From the NCBI RefSeq assembly GCF_019375475.1, contig NZ_JAHXGQ010000007.1:186001-250000 (forward strand): a stretch of DNA of 64,000 nt, given 5' to 3'. A program made the translations under genes and the position numbers. Shown here one piece after another: positions 9,406 to 17,368 of the stretch; position 1 is the first letter of the stretch, and each line of letters starts with the position of its first letter. Source of the DNA: Saccharothrix obliqua (GTDB lineage Bacteria; Actinomycetota; Actinomycetes; Mycobacteriales; Pseudonocardiaceae). Below the pieces are notes generated by a model. The model did not search any database, had not been told where the DNA came from, and worked only from the letters and a program-made list of their open reading frames with translations.

Positions 9406-10401
9406 CTACTGGGTAACAGCTCCCGTCCGGTACGCACCAGGACTGTTGCCCGTCCACCGCTTGAACGCCCGGTGAAATGCGCTCGCCTCGGAGAAACCCA
9501 GGCGCAGCGCCAATTCCTCCACCGACTCGCCGCCGCGCACCAGGCTCGCCACCGCCTGGTCGCGCAGCAGCTGCTCGCGGACCTCGCGGAACGACGTGCC
9601 CTCGGCGGCGAGCTTGCGCCGCAACGTCGGCCCGCTCACCCCGAGCCGCGCGGCCACGTTGTCCAGGCCCACCACGCCGCTGCCGAGTTCCCGCCGCACC
9701 CGGCCGGACGCGTCCGCGCCGTAGTCGCGCCGGGACAGCAGTTCGGCGGGCGAGTCGCGCAGGAACCGCCGCAGCGCCGCCTCGTCCTGCACCACGGGCA
9801 TCCGCAGGAAGCGGGTGTCGAAGGTCAGCACGGTCTCCGGCGCGGCGAACCGCAGCGGGCAGCCGTAGATCAGGTGGTACTCGGCCGCGTGCGGTGGTTC
9901 CGGGTAGGCGAGGTCGAGCGACCGCAGCGGGATGCGCCTGCCGATCAGCCACGACGAGAACCGGTGCCACAGCACCAGCAGCGACTCCACCAGGAACCGG
10001 TCCGGGTCGTCCACGCCCTCGGCGGCGAGCGTGAACCGCGCCACGCCGTCCCGTTCGGTCAGCCGCATCACCGGCCGCACGTCGAAGAGCCGGTAGAAGT
10101 CGAGGCCGCGCTTGAGGGCGTCGGCCAGGGTCGCGCAGTGCACGGCGAGCAGGCACATGGTCGGGAACGTGCCGCGCTTGCTGCGTTGTGGGCCGAAACC
10201 CATGAACTCGTCGTCCAGCACGTCCCAGAGGAGCTGGACCAGCCGGGTGTACTGGGCGGGCGTGACCCGCGCTCGGTCGTCGGCGAGCAGCGCCTCGGGG
10301 ATGCCCGCGCCGGAGAGCAGGGACGGCACGTCGTGCCCGTGCCGGAGGGCGCCCCGCAGCGCGGCCCGGACGTAGTGGATGGCGATGGTGCGCGTGAGCA
10401 T
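9406..10401 (-). CDS. AraC family transcriptional regulator (arabinose-binding-domain type)
   Basis: A 331-residue regulator. Residues about 1-220 resemble the N-terminal ligand domain of OruR/MmsR-type AraC proteins (PF12625-like), including EYHLIYGCPLRFAAPE. The C-terminal ~100 residues form the double helix-turn-helix: NVAARLGVSGPTLRRKLAAE and ELALRLGFSEASAFHRAFKR. The ATG at 10401 follows a weak GTGAG ribosome-binding site. About 165 bp upstream lies a promoter whose spacer holds a perfect dre palindrome, so a DasR-like repressor may control this gene. The next gene on the same strand is the NAGPA-like secreted enzyme, a natural candidate target. The inducer is unknown. Confidence 0.9.
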   Translation of the reverse strand: MLTRTIAIHYVRAALRGALRHGHDVPSLLSGAGIPEALLADDRARVTPAQYTRLVQLLWDVLDDEFMGFGPQRSKRGTFPTMCLLAVHCATLADALKRGLDFYRLFDVRPVMRLTERDGVARFTLAAEGVDDPDRFLVESLLVLWHRFSSWLIGRRIPLRSLDLAYPEPPHAAEYHLIYGCPLRFAAPETVLTFDTRFLRMPVVQDEAALRRFLRDSPAELLSRRDYGADASGRVRRELGSGVVGLDNVAARLGVSGPTLRRKLAAEGTSFREVREQLLRDQAVASLVRGGESVEELALRLGFSEASAFHRAFKRWTGNSPGAYRTGAVTQ

Positions 10402-10564
10402 CGCTCACAGTGTGGCAGGACCCGGGGCACGGCCGAGTGCGACGGCGCGGTGTGGGGAGAGAGCAGTACCGCGCCGCCGCACCCGGTGGCCCACCCCAGT
10501 GAGCCGGCTCCTCGTCGATGGGGCATCCGCCCGCCCATCCACGAGGGACGATGTGGCCTTCACC

Positions 10565-10594
10565 ACTTTAGGTGGTCTAGACCAGATGCGTCAA
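10565..10594 (-). promoter_or_regulatory. Promoter with a dre (DasR-type) operator between -35 and -10
   Basis: On the minus strand, TTGACG (10594-10589) and TAAAGT (10570-10565) are separated by 18 bp. The spacer contains TGGTCTAGACCA (10573-10584), a perfect 12-bp palindrome identical to the core of the Streptomyces DasR-responsive element. A weaker copy, 9 of 12 matching (10615-10626), lies 42 bp away, close to four helical turns. The promoter points at the AraC-type gene that starts at 10401. Confidence 0.7.
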
Positions 10595-11219
10595 TAGTGC
10601 GAAGAGGACCTGGCTGGATCAGACCAATACGAGGCACCTTCGGGCCGTTTCCCAGCAGTCGCGCCCCGGACGAACCCACACCCCGCGCCCGCCCACCGCC
10701 CTCCCCCCGTCTTCAGCACCCACGCCGCCGATCCGCGCGGTTCCACTCCGGCTCGCCGGTCCCACGAGCCCCGGCCCCCGCCCCGTGCGCCGCGGACCGA
10801 GAGCCGGCCCGCTTCCTCGGCACCCAACGCGGTGCCCGACCCGGTTCCCGGCCACGCCGGCCCAGCCCCCCGACCCGCGAGCGACAGCACCCGGCCCGGA
10901 CGCCCGGCCGCGGTCCGCCGCGACGCCCGCGCCGGGTGCCCCACTCGCGGCGACGCCGCACCGGACCCGGACGGCCCGTCCTCGGACTCCACCGCGCCGA
11001 CTCCGGCGGCAGTGGCCCCGACGCCCGTCCGGTCCGATCCGGCGACGCCCGCGCCGACCCCGACGGCCCTCCCGGGCCAGGCGGGTGGCGCCACGCCGCG
11101 CCCGACAGCCGCAGGCACGCCCCCCTCGTGCCCCGGAGTCGGGCGCGACCCCGACTCGTGCGGCACAAGAGTCCCGGAAACGCCTGACGAATCTCTGACG
11201 TCTCGCCGGCGGCGCGGGT
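10595..11219. other. Gene-free, C-rich low-complexity intergenic stretch
   Basis: No convincing gene is seen. Open frames here are long only because of base bias; their translations are Pro/Arg/Ala-rich with no recognisable domain. From about 10650 to 11170 the + strand is strongly C-rich. The stretch separates the divergently transcribed AraC gene and the small membrane protein gene. Confidence 0.6.
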
Positions 11220-11225
11220 TAGGGT
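11220..11225 (+). promoter_or_regulatory. -10 element, leaderless transcript
   Basis: TAGGGT ends 6 nt before the GTG at 11232, with no ribosome-binding site between, which suggests a leaderless mRNA for the 11232-12733 gene pair. Confidence 0.5.
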
Positions 11226-11231
11226 CGCCGG

Positions 11232-11636
11232 GTGGGTGAACGGACCGGTCTCGTCGTGCTCGCCGCGCTGATGATCGGCAGCGCGGTTTTAGGGCCGTTC
11301 CCGCACCCCGTGCCGCTGCTGTTCGCCATCGCCGCCGCGGGCGCGGTGAACGCGGTCTTCCCGCTCATGCGCAGCTTCGGGTCGGCCGTCCTGGGCGGTG
11401 CCGCGGTGGCCGGTGTCGGTGTCGCGGCGGTGCCGTTCGTGACCTGTTCGACCGACCGGTTCACCGACGTGTTCACCTGCACCGGCGACGCGCCGACCTG
11501 GCACATGACCGGCGCGGTGCTCGTCGCCGCCCTGTCCGGGGCCGCGCTGGTGCTGGCACGCGCGCTCGGCGCGGCCGAGTTGGCACGGCGGCTGGCCGCG
11601 ATCGAGCGTGCCGTGACCGAGGGGGCACGTCGGTGA
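11232..11636 (+). CDS. Small membrane protein, unknown function
   Basis: A 134-residue protein with about four hydrophobic segments (near residues 6-22, 25-42, 48-66 and 92-110) and two Cys residues in the extracytoplasmic-looking loop FVTCSTDRFTDVFTCTGDAP, which could form a disulfide. The C-terminal tail ARRLAAIERAVTEGARR is charged and helical. I do not recognise a family. Its stop overlaps the GTG of the HTH_42 gene by 4 bp (GTGA), so the two are co-translated. The GTG start is set by a -10 box 6 nt upstream. Confidence 0.7.
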   Translation: MGERTGLVVLAALMIGSAVLGPFPHPVPLLFAIAAAGAVNAVFPLMRSFGSAVLGGAAVAGVGVAAVPFVTCSTDRFTDVFTCTGDAPTWHMTGAVLVAALSGAALVLARALGAAELARRLAAIERAVTEGARR

Positions 11637-12733
11637 AGCTGACCTGGCAGCAGGTCGCCGCGTGGCGCACGCGTGCGCACAGCCTGGACGTCCGACGTCC
11701 CGCGGCGGACGCGCTCGACGTGGTCTCCGAGCTGTGCGGGCTCCACGCACAGCTCATGTCCTCCGCCGAGGCCACCCTGCACGCGCGCGTCGACGGGCTC
11801 GACCCGGACTTCGTCGCCACCGCCCTGTGGGAGGACCGGACCCTCGTCAAGACCTGGTCCATGCGCGGCACGCTGCACCTGCTGCCGTCCCGCGAGTACC
11901 CGCTGTGGCAGGCCGGTTTCGCCACGTACCGGCACTACCGCAAGCCGATCTGGCACCGGAACTTCGGCATCACCGCCGAGGAGCTGGACGAGTTGCTGGA
12001 CGGCGTGTCGTCGGCGCTGGACGGCGACCCGCTGACCCGGTTCGAGCTGGCCGACGAGGTGGCCGCCCGCACGTCGCCGCACATCGGCGAGAAGCTGCGG
12101 GAGAGCTGGGGCGCGTACCTCAAACCCGCCTCGTTCCAGGGTCGGCTGGTGTTCGGACCGGGTGACGGCAGGCTGGTCCGGTTCACCCGGCCCGACCGGT
12201 GGCTGCCGCCCGGCGAGCCGGCCCCGGAGGACGCCGTCGCCGAGATCGCGCTGCGCTTCTTCGCCCAGCAGGGCCCGGCGACGCGCGAGGAGTTCGCCCG
12301 GTGGTGGGGCGTGCAGCCCGCGGAGGGCGGGCGGGTGCTCAAGGCGTTGGGCGACCGGATCGCGCCCGTGGACGTGGCGGGCGAGCCGTACTGGATGCGT
12401 GCCGACCTCGTCGAGGCGGTGCGCGACGCCGAGCCGGTGACCGGGGTGCGGTTGCTGCCCGCGTTCGACCAGTACGTGGTCGCCGCGACCCGGCACGCCG
12501 CGCGGTTGATGACCGGGGGCACGCCGGACCGGGTGTACCGGCCGCAGGGGTGGCTGTCGCCCGTGCTGCTGGTGGACGGCCTCATGGCCGGCATCTGGAA
12601 CCGCGAGGAACGCGGTGGGAAAACCACCGTCACCGTCGAACCGTTCCGCTCGTTGTCCGCACGGGCGCGGAAAGCGGTGCTCGCCGAGGTGGCGCGGACA
12701 GCCGGGTCGGCCGAGGTGGACTGGGTCGACTGA
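11633..12733 (+). CDS. Winged-helix HTH_42 protein, AlkZ/YcaQ-like (possible DNA glycosylase)
   Basis: A 366-residue member of the HTH_42 (DUF1006) superfamily, recognised from WSMRGTLHLLPSREYPLW in the N-terminal half and LLPAFDQYVVAA and GGTPDRVYRPQGWLSPVLLV in the C-terminal half. Characterised members (AlkZ, E. coli YcaQ) excise alkylated or cross-linked bases from DNA through a QxQ or QxD motif in an N-terminal helix. Here the equivalent segment reads GLHAQLMSSAE, that is H38-A-Q40, so the first Gln is His. It may be a divergent active subgroup or non-catalytic. It is coupled to the small membrane protein upstream (4-bp overlap). No antibiotic gene cluster is adjacent that would imply self-resistance. 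Confidence 0.8.
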   Translation: MKLTWQQVAAWRTRAHSLDVRRPAADALDVVSELCGLHAQLMSSAEATLHARVDGLDPDFVATALWEDRTLVKTWSMRGTLHLLPSREYPLWQAGFATYRHYRKPIWHRNFGITAEELDELLDGVSSALDGDPLTRFELADEVAARTSPHIGEKLRESWGAYLKPASFQGRLVFGPGDGRLVRFTRPDRWLPPGEPAPEDAVAEIALRFFAQQGPATREEFARWWGVQPAEGGRVLKALGDRIAPVDVAGEPYWMRADLVEAVRDAEPVTGVRLLPAFDQYVVAATRHAARLMTGGTPDRVYRPQGWLSPVLLVDGLMAGIWNREERGGKTTVTVEPFRSLSARARKAVLAEVARTAGSAEVDWVD

Positions 12734-12813
12734 GACCTGTCGATCAAGCGGTACTGTGCTGCCGTTCGCGCCGAAGCGCAGCAGTGCGCCGCTACGAGAC
12801 TCGGAGGTCGGCT

Positions 12814-13200
12814 GTGCGGGTGCGGTGGGCGGCCGGCGGCCTGGCCGTGGCGGCGTCGGCGCTGACCGGCGTGCTGATCGGCGTCTACATCGACGGCCTG
12901 GACCGCCCCAAAGCCGAGCCACCGCCGTCAACCTGGATCACCCGCCCCTCCCCCTCTTCCTCCGCGCCCACCACCACGACGACCAGCGCATCGACCACCG
13001 ACCCGATCGCGGCGGCGACCACCGCCCGAGCGACGTCCTCCGCACCACGCACCACGGTTCCTCCCCCGCCGCGCGGGACCACCGAGGAGCCGACAGCGGA
13101 GTCCCCGACGTGGACCACGACCACCACGACCAAGACCCGCCACACGGAATGGCCCTGCGGCCCCCTCAACCCCTTCCCCCCACCGCGCTGCGACGACTGA
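12814..13200 (+). CDS. Membrane-anchored Thr/Ser/Pro-rich small protein
   Basis: A 128-residue protein. Residues about 3-26 form one N-terminal membrane helix (signal anchor). The rest is a low-complexity Thr/Ser/Pro extracellular stalk with runs of TTTTT, ending in a short tail with two Cys residues (EWPCGPLNPFPPPRCDD). The GTG at 12814 is chosen because GGAGG lies 6 nt upstream. A TACTGT hexamer at about 12752 is a possible -10. No family is recognised; the composition suggests a surface-exposed, possibly glycosylated stalk. The first of the three 39-bp repeat clusters begins 118 bp after its stop. Confidence 0.6.
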   Translation: MRVRWAAGGLAVAASALTGVLIGVYIDGLDRPKAEPPPSTWITRPSPSSSAPTTTTTSASTTDPIAAATTARATSSAPRTTVPPPPRGTTEEPTAESPTWTTTTTTKTRHTEWPCGPLNPFPPPRCDD

Positions 13201-13318
13201 GGGGCCGGGTTCGGTCGGCTGGTCGAGGTCGGCGAACCGACGACAGCACCCCCGATGACAGGGGCCGGACGACGATGGCCCGGGCGGCCCGGCGGCCCCA
13301 GCGCGGCGGAAGACCGCT

Positions 13319-13431
13319 AACTTTCAGGCAACCTCCCTGAAAGTTTCCCAGCTCGCTATCTATCAGGCAGGCTCCCTGAAAGTTTCGGGCCTCGCTAACT
13401 ATCAGGCAGGCTCCCTGAAAGTTCCGCGAGC
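13319..13431. repeat. 39-bp-period hairpin repeat cluster 1 (three units)
   Basis: Three units begin at 13319, 13358 and 13397, an exact 39-bp period. Each unit is an imperfect hairpin with arms like AACTTTCAGG and CCTGAAAGTT around a loop of about 7 nt, then a GC-rich linker. The left arm alternates between CTTTCAGG and CTATCAGG. Related clusters occur at 32475 and 39405. This one follows the gene ending at 13200. Confidence 0.85.
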
Positions 13432-13562
13432 GCCGGACCGCCGGGCTCGCGACCGCCGAACCGCCACCCGCCCCGCGATCGCCGACCCGGGGTGGCCCAG
13501 TGCGCGGGCAGCGGTTCGGGAGCGGTGGTCGGCGTGTTGGCGGATGATCGCCACGGCGGCCG

Positions 13563-13576
13563 TGAAAGCGCTCTCA
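13563..13576. promoter_or_regulatory. LacI-type operator
   Basis: TGAAAGCGCTCTCA is a near-palindrome (one mismatched pair) centred on CG, the usual form of LacI/GalR/CebR operators. It sits 53 bp before the LacI-family start codon, which fits autoregulation. Confidence 0.65.
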
Positions 13577-13629
13577 CCAGGGGCGGGCCGGTTAAGCTGG
13601 TTCGGTTCCGAAGCGAGGAGTTGGTCGTC

Positions 13630-14658
13630 GTGTCCGTCCAGTCGCACCCCGGCCGGCCGACCCTGGAGGACGTGGCGGCGAAGGCGGGGGTGTCCCGCGC
13701 GACCGCGTCCCGGGTGTTGAACTCGTCGCCCCGGGTCAGTCCGGAGGCGCAGGAGGCTGTGACGGCCGCCGTGACGGCGCTGGGCTACCAGCCCAACCAG
13801 GCGGCGCGGGCGCTGGTCACCCGGCGGACCGGTGCGGTGGCCGTGGTGTTCTCCGAGCCGGAGCCGAAGATCTTCGCCGATCCTCATTTCGCGTGGCTGA
13901 TCCGCGCCGCCGCCCGGTCGCTCGCCGACGCGGACGTGCAGATGGTGTTGCTGCTGGTCCACTCGCCGGAGGACATGGCGCGCGCCCGGCGGTTCCTCGC
14001 GGGCGGGCACGTGGACGGCGCGCTGGTGTTCGCGCCGCACAAGGGCGACCAACTCCCCGCCGCCGCCCGGAAGCTGCCGCTGCCCGTGGTGTACGCGGGC
14101 CGACCGTGGGGCCCGCTGCGTGGCCTGCACCTGGTCGACCACGACAACGAGGGCGGCGGTGTGCTGGCCACCGAGCACCTGATCGCCCTGGGCCGCAAGC
14201 GCATCGGGTCGGTCACCGGGCCGCTGGACGAGCACTCGGCGGTGGACCGCCTGGCGGGCTGGCGCGCCGCGACCGGCGCGTCGGACGAGGACGTCGCGCT
14301 CCTCACCGAGGACGGCGGGTTCTCCCGCGAGGGCGGCAAGCGCGCGATGGCCGCACTGCTGGCCCGGGTGCCGGACCTGGACGCGGTGTTCGTCGCGAGC
14401 GACCTGATGGCGGACGGCGCGCTGGAGGCCCTGCGCGCGGCGGGCAGGCGGGTGCCGGAGGACGTCGCCGTCGTCGGCTTCGACGACCACCCGGCGATCG
14501 CCCCGCACACCACCCCGCCGCTGACGACCGTCCGCCAGGACACCGGCGACCAGGTCAAGCACATGGTCACCCACCTGCTGCGACTGCTCCGCGAGGAACC
14601 GGTGCGGGCGCGTCGCGAGGTGCTGCCGACCGCACTGGTAACCCGGGGCTCGGCCTGA
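13630..14658 (+). CDS. LacI family transcriptional regulator
   Basis: A 342-residue LacI/GalR regulator. The N-terminal HTH is TLEDVAAKAGVSRATASRVL (about residues 9-28), followed by the hinge helix region PNQAARALVTRRT and a periplasmic-binding-protein-like ligand domain ending in VGFDDHPAIAPHTTPPLTTV. The GTG start fits GAGGAG about 11 nt upstream. A LacI-type operator lies 53 bp before the start. No sugar transporter or glycosidase is adjacent, so its regulon is elsewhere; operator similarity to CebR sites hints at a carbohydrate ligand, but that is only a guess. Confidence 0.93.
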   Translation: MSVQSHPGRPTLEDVAAKAGVSRATASRVLNSSPRVSPEAQEAVTAAVTALGYQPNQAARALVTRRTGAVAVVFSEPEPKIFADPHFAWLIRAAARSLADADVQMVLLLVHSPEDMARARRFLAGGHVDGALVFAPHKGDQLPAAARKLPLPVVYAGRPWGPLRGLHLVDHDNEGGGVLATEHLIALGRKRIGSVTGPLDEHSAVDRLAGWRAATGASDEDVALLTEDGGFSREGGKRAMAALLARVPDLDAVFVASDLMADGALEALRAAGRRVPEDVAVVGFDDHPAIAPHTTPPLTTVRQDTGDQVKHMVTHLLRLLREEPVRARREVLPTALVTRGSA

Positions 14659-14810
14659 CACGCGGACGACGCGGGATTCGGCCCCACGCGGCATTCCGCC
14701 GACGCGGGGCCGGCCCGGCCCTCGCCCGGGTCGGCCCCGCACCTGGAGTAGAGGGCCGGGCCACGCGGTCGTGACGCGTGCCGCGCGAAATTCCTGTGAA
14801 GCCGGACACA

Positions 14811-14846
14811 CGGACGGCCCGCTCCGCACGCGGAACGGGCCGTCCG
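14811..14846. terminator. Bidirectional hairpin terminator
   Basis: An 11-bp perfect outer stem (14811-14821 with 14836-14846), one mismatch, a 4-bp inner stem and a 4-nt loop. It lies between the convergent LacI gene and the ABC permease gene. Confidence 0.7.
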
Positions 14847-14857
14847 GCTCCCCCGGG

Positions 14858-17368
14858 TTACGCCTCGGCCATCCCTGCCACGACCGAGGTCCGGGCCGCG
14901 CGCCGCGCGGGCAGCGCCGCGGCCAGCACGGCAGCCACCACCGCCGCGCCGAGCATGGCGGCGATCTGTCCGAACGGGACGGTCAGCACGACCGCCACCG
15001 CGTCGGTGGACACCGCCGTCGTGATCACCCAGCCGAACCCGACGCCGAGCACCAGGCCGATCGCCGCGCCCATCACGGCCATCAGGACCGATTCGACCAC
15101 CAGCATCAGCCGCAACTGGCCCCTGGTCAGGCCGAGCGCCCGCAGCAGCGCCGACTCCCGCGTCCGCTCCAGCACCGACAGCGTCAACGTGTTGGCGATG
15201 CCGAACAACGCGATCACCACGGCCAGGCCGATCATCGCCCACACGAACGCCAGCACCTGGTCGAGCTGCTTGTTGAGCTGCTCCTTCGTCTCCGCCGCCG
15301 AGTCCAGCACGGCCAGCGGCGAGGTGTCGGTGACCTGCTCGACCGCCGCGCGGCTGTCCGCGACACCCGGCTTGAGCTTCACCATGATGCTGTCGTAACC
15401 GGCCAGCTCGGGGTTCAACGCCTTCGCCGTCTCCAGCGTCACGACGCCGTCGCCGAGGCGCTGGCCGGTGACGATCGCGACGACCTTCAGGTCACCCGAC
15501 CCGTTCTCGGTCTTCACGGCCTTCGTGGAGCCGACGGTCAGCCCTTCCGCCTTGGCGTAGTCCGACCGCACGGCGATCGTGCCCGCCTTCAGGTCGGCCA
15601 GCGACCCGCTCTCCACCTTGGGCCGGAACAGGTTGCCCAGCGAGTCCTGCGCGACGGCGACGAAGTAGGCGCCTTCGCCGACGACCTCCGCGGTCGGCGC
15701 GACGCGCTCCACGGCGGGCGACGCGGCGAGCTGGGTGGCCAGTTCGGCGGGCAGCAGCCGGCTCGGCACCGACGACGTCACCGTGTAGTCGGCGGGCATC
15801 CGCTCGTCGATCTGGGCGTTGGCGGTCTCCTTGGCGCTGTTGGCGACCACCGTCACCATCGCCACGATGGTCACGCCGATCATCAGCGCGGCCGTCGTCG
15901 CGGCGGTTCGCTTGGGGTTGCGGCCGGCGTTGGCCGACGCGAGCTTGGCGGGCACCCCGAACAGGGCGCGCGGCACCACGCCGAGGGCGCGGTTCACCGG
16001 GCCGACCAGCAGCGGGCCGAGCACCAGCACGGCGGCCAGCACGATCATCGTGCCCGCGCCGGTCACCATCATCGCCGCCTGCTCCTCCAGGCCGAGGCCC
16101 AGCACGATCACGCCCGCGCCGCCGACGCCGAGCAGCACCGCGAGCAGCACGCGCAACCGGCCGGTCCGCGACACCTCCTCGCTGCTGTCGGGCTGGCTGC
16201 GCAACGCCGCCACCGGCGGCACGCGGGTCGCCCGCCGGGCGGGCAGCACGGCCGCGAGCACGGTCACCAGCACACCGACGCCAAACGCCGCGAGCACCGT
16301 CGTGCCGGTCAGCGGGAGCTGGACCGACGGCGAGGCGCCGCCGGTGACGAACCCGCCGATCAACTGCTGGAGCAGCGCGGACACGCCGAGACCGCCGAAC
16401 AGGCCGATCACCGACGCCGCGAAGCCCATCACCACGGCCTCGGCCAGCACGCTGCGGAACACCTGCTTGCGGCTCGCGCCGACGCACCGCATCAACGCCA
16501 GCTCCCGGGTGCGCTGCGCGACCAGGATGGTGAACGTGTTGTAGATGACCATCGCCGCGACCACCAGCGCGATCACCGCGAACGCCAGCAGGAACGCGGT
16601 GAACTCCGCGGCCTGCGAGCTGATCGACCGCAGCGTGTCCGCGGTCAGCTCCTCACCGGTCTGCACCCGGAGACCGGTGCCCTCCAACGCCTTCGCCACG
16701 GCGTCCGTGACCTGCTGCTGCGTGTAGCCGTCGGCGGCGACGCCGACCGCCTGGTACGCGAGCCTCTCCGGGTCGAACGACTGGAAGGCTGCGGGCGTGA
16801 GCACCAGGTGGTCCGCGCCCGACATGGACATCTCGCCCACGCCCTGCTGGTAGGTGCCGACGAGGGTGAACTCGCGCTTCTGCTCGTCCTTGCCCAGCAA
16901 CGTGACGGGACCGCCCACGGTCAGCTTGGCCGTGGACGCGGTCCGCACGTCCACCGCGACCTCGTTGTCCGAGGCGGGGTAGCGGCCGGTGGACAGGTCG
17001 TACTCGCGCAGCTTCTCGGTCGACCCGAGCGGCACCGCCAGGGCGGGCTTCGCCTTGCCGGCGGACGTGATCAGCGGCACCGGGACGAACCCGCGAGGAT
17101 CCGCGCCCGCAACACCGGGTGTCCGACGGATCTTGGCCAGCTCTTCCGCGCCGATGCCCTTGGCGTCACCGGACATGGTGACGGCGAAGTCGACGTTGCG
17201 CGCGCTTTTGGCGAACTCCTCCCGCATCCCGGCGCTCATGGCGTCGCCGAGCACCAGGGTGCCGGTGACGAACGCGACGCCGAGGGCGATCGCGACCGAC
17301 GACAGCACCAGGCGGGCGGTGCGGGCCTTGATGCCCGCGAGGATCGTGCGCAGCATCAGCTCACGCAC
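14858..17368 (-). CDS. ABC transporter permease, FtsX/MacB-like
   Basis: An 836-residue permease with two FtsX modules. An N-terminal membrane helix (about 18-40) is followed by an extracellular MacB periplasmic-core-like domain, three helices, a second extracellular domain and three C-terminal helices (the FtsX signature appears around NTFTILVAQRTRELALMRCV and NTLTLSVLERTRESALLRAL). Such proteins work by mechanotransmission or lipoprotein/peptide export rather than classical import. The GTG at 17368 overlaps the ATPase stop by 8 bp; an ATG four codons in (17356), preceded by GTGAG, is an alternative start. It forms an exporter with the ATPase; the substrate is unknown. Confidence 0.9.
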   Translation of the reverse strand: MRELMLRTILAGIKARTARLVLSSVAIALGVAFVTGTLVLGDAMSAGMREEFAKSARNVDFAVTMSGDAKGIGAEELAKIRRTPGVAGADPRGFVPVPLITSAGKAKPALAVPLGSTEKLREYDLSTGRYPASDNEVAVDVRTASTAKLTVGGPVTLLGKDEQKREFTLVGTYQQGVGEMSMSGADHLVLTPAAFQSFDPERLAYQAVGVAADGYTQQQVTDAVAKALEGTGLRVQTGEELTADTLRSISSQAAEFTAFLLAFAVIALVVAAMVIYNTFTILVAQRTRELALMRCVGASRKQVFRSVLAEAVVMGFAASVIGLFGGLGVSALLQQLIGGFVTGGASPSVQLPLTGTTVLAAFGVGVLVTVLAAVLPARRATRVPPVAALRSQPDSSEEVSRTGRLRVLLAVLLGVGGAGVIVLGLGLEEQAAMMVTGAGTMIVLAAVLVLGPLLVGPVNRALGVVPRALFGVPAKLASANAGRNPKRTAATTAALMIGVTIVAMVTVVANSAKETANAQIDERMPADYTVTSSVPSRLLPAELATQLAASPAVERVAPTAEVVGEGAYFVAVAQDSLGNLFRPKVESGSLADLKAGTIAVRSDYAKAEGLTVGSTKAVKTENGSGDLKVVAIVTGQRLGDGVVTLETAKALNPELAGYDSIMVKLKPGVADSRAAVEQVTDTSPLAVLDSAAETKEQLNKQLDQVLAFVWAMIGLAVVIALFGIANTLTLSVLERTRESALLRALGLTRGQLRLMLVVESVLMAVMGAAIGLVLGVGFGWVITTAVSTDAVAVVLTVPFGQIAAMLGAAVVAAVLAAALPARRAARTSVVAGMAEA

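Noticed and set aside
10591..11239. Open frames on both strands in the C-rich gap
   Set aside because: Compositional artefacts: Pro/Ala/Arg-rich or Gly/Ser-rich, with no ribosome-binding site and no homology.
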